Assembly (NCBI GenBank): GCA_000430305.1
Contig: ASZZ01000015.1
Location: 1-43,171, forward strand
Length of the DNA: 43,171 nucleotides
Reading direction: 5' to 3'
From: Streptococcus mitis 17/34
Lineage (GTDB): Bacteria; Bacillota; Bacilli; Lactobacillales; Streptococcaceae
Numbering within the stretch: position 1 is the first letter of the stretch; each line of letters opens with the position of its first letter. The notes below the pieces were generated by a model. The model did not search any database and was not told the DNA's origin. It was given only the letters and a program-made list of their open reading frames with translations. A program made the position numbers and the translations under genes. Positions 37,323 through 43,171 of this stretch are shown here, piece after piece.

Positions 37323-38764
37323 TTACTCTTCTTTCAACTTCGCCAATTCCTGTGCAAGGAGTTTAAGGGCGACTTGTGGGTTGGCTTGGCCTTTGGTTGC
37401 TTTCATAAGGAATCCTGTGAAGGCCTTATCTGCATTACGTTTACCTGACTTGAAGTCGGCAACTGCGGCTTCGTTATCGGCAAAGACTTGGTGGATAATT
37501 GGAATCAAGACAGCTGGATCTGAGATTTGAATCATACCTGCTTTCTCCACGTATTCACGAGCGCCACCACCATTTTTAGCCAGGTGGACAAAGACTTTCT
37601 TGGCAATCTTAGAAGAGATAGTACCATCTTCGATGATGGCAATCATTTCAACCAAGTTTTCTGGTGTTAATTCGATTTGTTCCAGTGTCTTACCTTCAGC
37701 GTTCAAGAATTGAGCGACTTCCCCTTGGAGCCAGTTAGAGACTTGTTTTGCATCACCACCGAGGGCAACAGCTTTTTCAAAGAAGTCAGAAGTGACCTTG
37801 TTTGCAGTCAACTGGCTAGCATCGTAGTCTGACAAGCCAAGGTCAGCCACGTAGCGTGCACGGCGTTCTTTTGGAAACTCTGGCAATTCAGTACGCATTT
37901 CCTCAATCCACTCATCTGAGATTTCAAAGAGGGGTAGGTCTGGTTCTGGGAAGTAACGGTAGTCAGCAGCACCTTCCTTAACACGCATGAGGATGGTTGC
38001 CTTGTTGGCTTCATCGTAACGGCGTGTTTCTTGGCGGATTTGACCACCTGAGCGTAGGATTTCAGCCTGACGTTGGACTTCGTATTCAAGCCCCTTGCGA
38101 ACGTTTGAGAAGGAGTTGAGGTTCTTCAACTCAGTCTTGGTACCGAATTTTTCTTGACCATAAGGACGAAGAGAGATGTTAGCATCCACACGCATAGAAC
38201 CTTCTTCCATCTTAACGTCAGAAATACCAGCGTACTGGATGACTTCCTTGAGGGCGGTTAGATAAGCGTAGGCTTCTTCTGGTGAGCGCATGTCCGCTTC
38301 AGATACAATCTCAATCAATGGCACCCCTTGGCGGTTAAGGTCAACATAAGAGTAGCCATCTGTACCGTGGGTGTTTTTACCAGCGTCTTCTTCCAAGTGG
38401 GCGCGCTCGATACCGATTTTCTTAGTTGTACCGTCTTCTAACTCGACTTCAATCCAGCCGTTATAACCGATTGGCTCATCAAACTGAGAAATTTGGTAGG
38501 CTTTGGGATTGTCAGGATAGAAGTAATTCTTGCGGTCAAAGTGCATCTTTTTGTGGATGTCCATATTGAGGGCAAGAGCAGCTTGATACCGGCATCGACA
38601 ACACCTTTATTGAGAACGGGTAGTACTCCAGGGAAAGACCAGTCAATCACGTTGGTGTTGGCATTTTGGTCATTTCCAAAGTGGGCAGAAGTAGGTGAGA
38701 AGATTTTTGAATTGGTGTTGAGCTCTACGTGGACTTCAAGTCCAATGACTGTTTCAAAGTTCAT
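37323..38764 (-). CDS. gatB: Aspartyl/glutamyl-tRNA amidotransferase subunit B, frameshifted
   Basis: Binds Glu-tRNA(Gln) or Asp-tRNA(Asn) and activates it for amidation by GatA. The conceptual 480-residue protein has the N-terminal [21 protein letters not shown]-type start (here [21 protein letters not shown]), the [20 protein letters not shown] block in shortened form [12 protein letters not shown], and the tail GatB/Yqey domain. One base is missing next to 38582: the coding strand reads AAGCTGCT where AAGGCTGCT restores [20 protein letters not shown]. Its start overlaps the gatA stop by one base. Confidence 0.94.
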
Positions 38765-40230
38765 TAGTTGTCACCTCCAAAAATCACGGGTTGTTGTTTG
38801 TGGTAGTCTGTTGTTGCTTCAAAGGCAGCAGCAGCTTGGTAAATGGTTTCCTCAGAGTACTTAGGACCAATCAATTGCAGACCGACAGGTAGACCTTGAG
38901 AGAATCCAGCAGGAATCGAAATTCCTGGGAGACCTGCCAAGTTGACTGGGATGGTCAAGAGGTCAGCCAAGTACATAGCAACTGGGTCGTGGTTGAGTGA
39001 ATCCAAGTCATAGGCAACGCTTGGAGCAGTTGGTCCCAAAATCAAGTCATAATCCGCAAAGACTTTTTCGAAATCTTGAATGATAAGGGTACGGACCTGA
39101 CCAGCTTTCTTGTAGTAGGCATCGTAGTAACCTGATGAAAGGCTGAAAGTACCTAGCATGATACGACGTTTTACCTCTTCACCGAAACCTTGGCTACGGC
39201 TGTTTACATAGATTTCATCAAGATTAGTCGCATCCTCTGCGCGGTAGCCGTAACGGATACCGTCAAAGCGTTGCAAGTTTGATGAAGCTTCAGATGAAGC
39301 GATGATGTAGTAAACGGCAACACCGTATTTAGAGTGAGGGAGGCTGACTTCTTCGACAATAGCACCAAGTTTTTCAAAGTGTTTAGCTGCGTTCAGAATA
39401 GTTTCCTTCACCTCTGGGTCAATCCCTTCACCAAGGTATTCCTTAGGCAAAGCGATTTTCATACCCTTGATGTCTTGGCCGATTTTTGAAGTAAAGTCGG
39501 CAATGCGGACAGGAGCAGAAGTAGAGTCTTTAGCATCTTCGCTAGCAATAGCGTTGAGTAAGAGGGCGTTTTCCTTAACAGTAGGAGCAAAAGGTCCAAT
39601 CTGGTCTAATGAGCTACCGAAGGCAATGAGACCGAAACGAGAAACTGTTCCGTAGGTTGGTTTGAGACCAACGATCCCGTTGAAGGCAGCAGGTTGGCGG
39701 ATAGAACCACCAGTATCAGAACCAAGTGACAAGCGGACTTGCCCAGAAGCTACAGCTGCGGCAGAACCACTAGATGAGCCACCAGGAACTTTGCTGTGGT
39801 CCCAAGCGTTTTTAGTTGCTCCGTAGTGTGAAGTTTCACCTGAACCACCCATGGCAAATTCGTCCATGTTGGTTTTTCCGACAACAATCATGCCTTTAGC
39901 TTTTGCATTGGCAACCGCAGTCGCATCAAAGATTGGCTCGTAGTTGTAGAGCATTTTTGAGGCTGCAGTTGTGAGGATACCATCTGTAGAGATATTATCC
40001 TTAACAGCAAGCGGAATTCCTGAAAGGACATTGTCAGCGTCAATTCCAGCTTCATCAATAGCCTTAGCTTGCGCAAGGGCTTGCTCTTCAGCGATGGTGA
40101 CAAAAGCGTTGATAGCTGTCTCGCGAGATTGGATATCTTTAAGCGTTGCTTGGGTCAATTCAGTTGCAGAAATTTCCTTAGAAACAAGGAGATTGTGCAA
40201 GTCTTCAATTGTTTTATTGTTGAAAGTCAT
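38764..40230 (-). CDS. gatA: Aspartyl/glutamyl-tRNA amidotransferase subunit A
   Basis: The amidase that frees ammonia from glutamine for the GatCAB complex, needed because many Firmicutes lack GlnRS. The 488-residue amidase-signature protein has the catalytic lysine in [10 protein letters not shown] (about 73-82) and the Ser-rich loop [14 protein letters not shown] with [14 protein letters not shown], holding the cis-Ser and nucleophilic Ser. Intact; abuts gatC (shared base in the stop/start) and gatB. Confidence 0.96.
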   Translation of the reverse strand: MTFNNKTIEDLHNLLVSKEISATELTQATLKDIQSRETAINAFVTIAEEQALAQAKAIDEAGIDADNVLSGIPLAVKDNISTDGILTTAASKMLYNYEPIFDATAVANAKAKGMIVVGKTNMDEFAMGGSGETSHYGATKNAWDHSKVPGGSSSGSAAAVASGQVRLSLGSDTGGSIRQPAAFNGIVGLKPTYGTVSRFGLIAFGSSLDQIGPFAPTVKENALLLNAIASEDAKDSTSAPVRIADFTSKIGQDIKGMKIALPKEYLGEGIDPEVKETILNAAKHFEKLGAIVEEVSLPHSKYGVAVYYIIASSEASSNLQRFDGIRYGYRAEDATNLDEIYVNSRSQGFGEEVKRRIMLGTFSLSSGYYDAYYKKAGQVRTLIIQDFEKVFADYDLILGPTAPSVAYDLDSLNHDPVAMYLADLLTIPVNLAGLPGISIPAGFSQGLPVGLQLIGPKYSEETIYQAAAAFEATTDYHKQQPVIFGGDN

Positions 40231-40532
40231 TAGGCATCTCCTCCATCGTCTAGGATAGCTGGTACCTTGATATAGTAGTTGTCTTTTTCAGGTACGTTTT
40301 TAAACAGGCGATCGCGGTCTGTTCCTTCTTCGGCCACATCAGGGCGGAGTACAGTCTTGCGATCAGCCATGGTCGTAGTAGGTACGACACCAGTTGTGTC
40401 GACTTCGCCCAGCAATTCAACCATGTCAACAATTTTAGACAAGGTTGTCGCAAAGGCAGCAGTTTCTTCTTCAGAGAATCTTAATTTTGAAAGATTGGCA
40501 ACGTGTGTTACCTCTTCTTGCGTAATTTTCAT
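40230..40532 (-). CDS. gatC: Aspartyl/glutamyl-tRNA amidotransferase subunit C
   Basis: The small subunit that wraps around and stabilizes GatA. The 100-residue protein has the family pattern [16 protein letters not shown] near residues 8-23 and the C-terminal [12 protein letters not shown]. First gene of the gatCAB transcript, starting after AAAGGATG on the minus strand. Confidence 0.95.
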   Translation of the reverse strand: MKITQEEVTHVANLSKLRFSEEETAAFATTLSKIVDMVELLGEVDTTGVVPTTTMADRKTVLRPDVAEEGTDRDRLFKNVPEKDNYYIKVPAILDDGGDA

Positions 40533-40572
40533 CTTGCATCCTTTCGTGAAATGATGATTTTTAGTCTGTTCT

Positions 40573-40581
40573 ATTTTACCA
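40573..40581 (-). promoter_or_regulatory. Extended -10 promoter of gatCAB
   Basis: Minus strand TGGTAAAAT, 41 bases before gatC; the same nonamer as at efp. The -35 is weak. Confidence 0.65.
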
Positions 40582-40626
40582 TATTTTCCTATAAATAAGG
40601 GAGGCGGAACTGAAAAGAAATAGAAA

Positions 40627-40655
40627 TTGAAAAAAATGCTAAAATCCGATATAAT
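40627..40655 (+). promoter_or_regulatory. Promoter of prfC
   Basis: TTGAAA (40627-40632), 17-base spacer, TATAAT (40650-40655); leader of about 83 bases. Confidence 0.87.
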
Positions 40656-40744
40656 GAAGTGTTGAAAGGAATGGTAAAATCCAATGTAGAAATCATTCTT
40701 AGCTATTGAAACAAGAAAAATAGAGAATCAAAGAAAGAGAACTT

Positions 40745-42288
40745 ATGAATATTCAAGAAGAAATTAAGAAACGTCGTACCTTTGCCATCATCTCTCACCC
40801 GGACGCGGGGAAAACAACCATTACTGAGCAGTTGCTCTACTTTGGGGGCGAGATTCGTGAGGCTGGTACCGTAAAAGGAAAGAAAACTGGGACTTTTGCC
40901 AAGTCTGACTGGATGGATATTGAGAAGCAACGTGGGATTTCTGTTACTTCATCTGTTATGCAGTTTGACTACGATGGTAAGCGCGTGAATATCCTAGATA
41001 CACCAGGGCACGAGGACTTCTCAGAAGATACCTATCGTACCTTGATGGCGGTGGATGCTGCGGTTATGGTCGTGGACTCTGCCAAAGGTATCGAGGCCCA
41101 AACCAAGAAATTGTTTGAGGTTGTGAAACATCGTGGCATTCCAGTCTTTACCTTTATGAACAAGCTTGACCGTGATGGTCGTGAGCCGCTGGACCTCTTG
41201 CAAGAATTGGAAGAAGTCTTGGGTATTGCGAGCTATCCGATGAACTGGCCAATCGGGATGGGGAAAGCCTTTGAGGGCTTGTATGACCTCTATAACCAAC
41301 GCTTGGAACTTTACAAGGGTGATGAGCGTTTTGCTAGCCTAGAAGATGGAGACAAGCTTTTTGGAAGCAATCCTTTCTACGAGCAAGTCAAAGATGATAT
41401 TGAACTTTTAAATGAAGCTGGGAATGAGTTTTCAGAGGAAGCCATTCTGGCTGGAGAATTGACACCAGTCTTCTTCGGTTCAGCTTTGACAAACTTTGGT
41501 GTGCAGACCTTCCTTGAAACCTTCCTTAAGTTTGCTCCAGAACCACATGGTCACAAGAAAACAGATGGCGAAATTGTGGATCCTTATGACAAGGATTTCT
41601 CAGGATTTGTCTTTAAAATCCAAGCAACATGGACCCTCGTCACCGTGACCGTATTGCCTTTGTCCGTATCGTATCGGGTGAATTTGAGCGCGGTATGAGT
41701 GTCAATCTGCCTCGTACTGGTAAGGGAGCTAAATTGTCGAATGTCACTCAGTTTATGGCGGAAAGTCGTGAGAATGTGACCAATGCCGTGGCAGGTGATA
41801 TTATCGGGGTTTACGATACAGGTACTTATCAAGTTGGGGATACCTTGACAGTTGGGAAAAACAAGTTTGAATTTGAACCGCTACCAACCTTTACCCCTGA
41901 GATTTTCATGAAGGTTTCTGCTAAGAATGTCATGAAGCAAAAATCCTTCCACAAGGGGATTGAACAATTGGTGCAAGAAGGAGCCGTTCAGCTTTATAAG
42001 AATTACCAAACAGGTGAGTACATGCTAGGCGCTGTTGGTCAACTTCAGTTTGAAGTCTTTAAGCACCGCATGGAAGGCGAGTATAATGCGGAAGTAGTCA
42101 TGAGCCCAATGGGTAAAAAGACTGTTCGTTGGATCAAGCCTGAGGACTTGGATGAACGGATGTCGTCAAGTCGAAATATCTTGGCCAAAGACCGTTTTGA
42201 CCAACCAGTCTTCCTCTTTGAAAATGACTTTGCCCTTCGCTGGTTTGCAGACAAGTATCCAGACGTAGAGTTGGAAGAAAAAATGTAA
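40745..42288 (+). CDS. prfC: Peptide chain release factor 3, frameshifted
   Basis: A GTPase that removes RF1 and RF2 from the ribosome after termination. The conceptual 514-residue protein has the G1 loop [15 protein letters not shown] (about 18-32), switch [11 protein letters not shown]3 [15 protein letters not shown]4 NKLD, then domains II and III. One A is missing next to 41627: GCAACATGG should be GCAAACATGG, which restores [19 protein letters not shown]. As given, the GTPase domain is separated from domains II-III. The ribosome binding site is a modest AAAGAGA. The repeat array starts five bases after its stop. Confidence 0.94.
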
Positions 42289-42292
42289 CTCA

Positions 42293-42464
42293 GTGTCGTA
42301 ATCTAATAATCGGTAACTGCTATTGCTGTTTACCTAAATGCTTCATTAGGAAAAATCCGCGAATGGTTTTGATTCGTGGATTTTCCGTCGTAATGGCAAG
42401 GAAGCAAAGTGTCGGCCTATCTCACTAACTACGTTTGGCAAATGGAATCGATTTCCCAAAATCT
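42293..42464. repeat. Tandem structured repeat, copy 1 (172 bases)
   Basis: The unit starts GTGTCGTAATCTAATAATCG and is about 93 percent identical to copy 2 over its first 150 bases. It contains small inverted repeats (GGTAA/TTACC, CCTAA/TTAGG) and a main hairpin at 42352-42384: a 13-bp stem with one G-U, seven-base loop and T-rich 3' arm. No open frame, RBS or promoter belongs to it. It lies directly after prfC. Confidence 0.85.
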
Positions 42465-42637
42465 GTGTCGTAATCTAATAATCGGTAACTGCTATTGCTG
42501 TTTACCTAAACGCTTCATTAGGAAAAATTCGCGAATGGTTTTGATTCGTGGATTTTTCCGTTGTAATGGCAAGGAAGCAAAGTGTCTGCCTATCTCACTA
42601 ACTTCGTTTGGCAAATATGATCGATTTGCTAAACTCC
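42465..42637. repeat. Tandem structured repeat, copy 2 (173 bases)
   Basis: Direct repeat of copy 1. Its main hairpin (42521-42536 with 42544-42559) has a 16-bp stem with two wobbles; a C-to-T change against copy 1 turns C-G to U-G and an added T pairs a previously unpaired A. A second hairpin, TTTGGCAAAT with ATTTGCTAAA near its end, is better formed here than in copy 1. Confidence 0.85.
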
Positions 42638-42894
42638 GTGTTGTAATGTAACAATCGGTTTACCTAAGTACTTTACTAGGCAAAGAGTGTGGGGAAAAGT
42701 CTTTAAAATTAAAAAGCGCATAATATCAGGTATTGAATGTACTGATCTTGATATTATGCGTTTTATTGTGGGATGATTGACTTCGTTGTCTCCTGAAATT
42801 GTTTTTTTGCTCAGCCTCTTTGCCGTCGTAATGGAAAGAAAGTGGACTAGCTATCTACTACACTAATATATCGACTATATCGACAAAAAAGATT
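42638..42894. repeat. Degenerate repeat copy 3, interrupted by another hairpin
   Basis: Starts GTGTTGTAATGTAACAATCG and resumes the unit at 42825 (GTCGTAATGGAAAGAAAGTG). The middle is replaced by about 140 bases without similarity to the unit, including a strong terminator-like hairpin. Confidence 0.65.
42717..42764 (+). terminator. Terminator-like hairpin inside repeat copy 3
   Basis: Perfect 12-bp stem (42717-42728 with 42749-42760), 20-base loop that itself holds a CTGAT able to pair with ATCAG, followed by TTTTATTG. Confidence 0.75.
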
Positions 42895-42993
42895 GTGTCG
42901 TAATGTGAAAAAGTAAACGCTATATAATGTTATCTCTCCCTCATCATTATAATAAATTCACGAATCTTATTGTTTGTGGGTTTTTCTTGCCAA
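42895..42993. repeat. Degenerate repeat copy 4
   Basis: Begins GTGTCGTAATGTG and retains the main hairpin as AAATTCACGAA (42954-42964) with TTTGTGGGTTT (42973-42983), 11 pairs of which three are wobbles, although the letters differ from copies 1 and 2. From about 43000 to the window end the DNA is very AT-rich and I see no gene, repeat or hairpin worth reporting. Confidence 0.55.
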
Positions 42994-43171
42994 TCTACTC
43001 ATGTAATATCCTAGTGGAATTATATACATTAAAATTTAATAGTGAGTTTTAGCTATCGTTGTGATTCAGCAATGGTTTGATTCAGTATTAAAACAGAATA
43101 TCTGAATATAGAAAATTTTATATTTTTATTCAATGTAAATAAATCGCAATATACAAAAAACGGTCCAATAT

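Noticed and set aside
42409-42651. An 80-codon open frame across repeat copies 1 and 2
   Set aside because: It has no ribosome binding site, its composition (clusters of Cys, Arg, Asn) is unlike neighbouring proteins, and it runs through repeat units whose base changes do not respect codons.
42293-42993. CRISPR array
   Set aside because: The period is about 173 bases, there is no short conserved repeat with unique spacers of fixed length, and no cas gene is near.
42895-42993. Cia-dependent small RNAs (csRNA) as the identity of the repeat array
   Set aside because: The CiaR direct repeat TTTAAG-n5-TTTAAG is not present before any unit, and the unit length and hairpin differ.

Overview
The window is chromosomal DNA of a Mitis-group Streptococcus (S. 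mitis / S. oralis / S. pneumoniae relatives). The evidence is an LPXTG surface protein, a choline-binding protein, three BOX-type repeats, a mevalonate operon, a FabT-controlled fatty acid cluster, and a gene order that I recall, without having checked it, as close to the pneumococcal chromosome from the mevalonate genes to prfC. I cannot fix the species from sequence alone.

Layout. 1-2300: cell surface genes, namely the C-terminal end of an LPXTG adhesin and a secreted choline-binding protein. 2325-6263: a BOX element and the operon mvaK1-mvaD-mvaK2-fni, which turns mevalonate into isopentenyl and dimethylallyl diphosphate for cell wall lipid carriers. 6340-9340: the envelope-stress system liaF-liaS-liaR, with an AlkD-like repair gene attached. 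9424-18216: trigger factor, then on the minus strand rnhC-lepB-recD2, and on the plus strand zapA-cvpA and mutS2. 18275-21570: a glycine riboswitch with a Na+/alanine-type symporter, an AhpD-like protein and a TDT-family transporter. 21594-24820 (minus): aspartate kinase, a DUF956 protein and serS behind a T-box leader. 24953-35583: the full type II fatty acid synthesis cluster fabM-fabT-fabH-acpP-fabK-fabD-fabG-fabF-accB-fabZ-accC-accD-accA with two probable FabT operators. 35802-40532 (minus): efp-asp23-nusB and gatC-gatA-gatB. 40745-42288: prfC. 42293-42993: a non-coding, tandemly repeated, hairpin-bearing array that no gene explains; the last 180 bases look empty.

Two things stand out. 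First, nine genes, several of them normally essential (fabD, fabF, accC, gatB), are broken by one or two frameshifts. All eleven shifts are the loss of one base from a homopolymer, which points to uncorrected sequencing errors rather than gene decay. I give each such gene as one CDS across the shift. Second, the repeat array downstream of prfC has about 173-base units whose hairpin is kept through compensating substitutions. It is the best candidate here for an undescribed structured RNA or repeat element, although it may belong to a known pneumococcal repeat family such as SPRITE.
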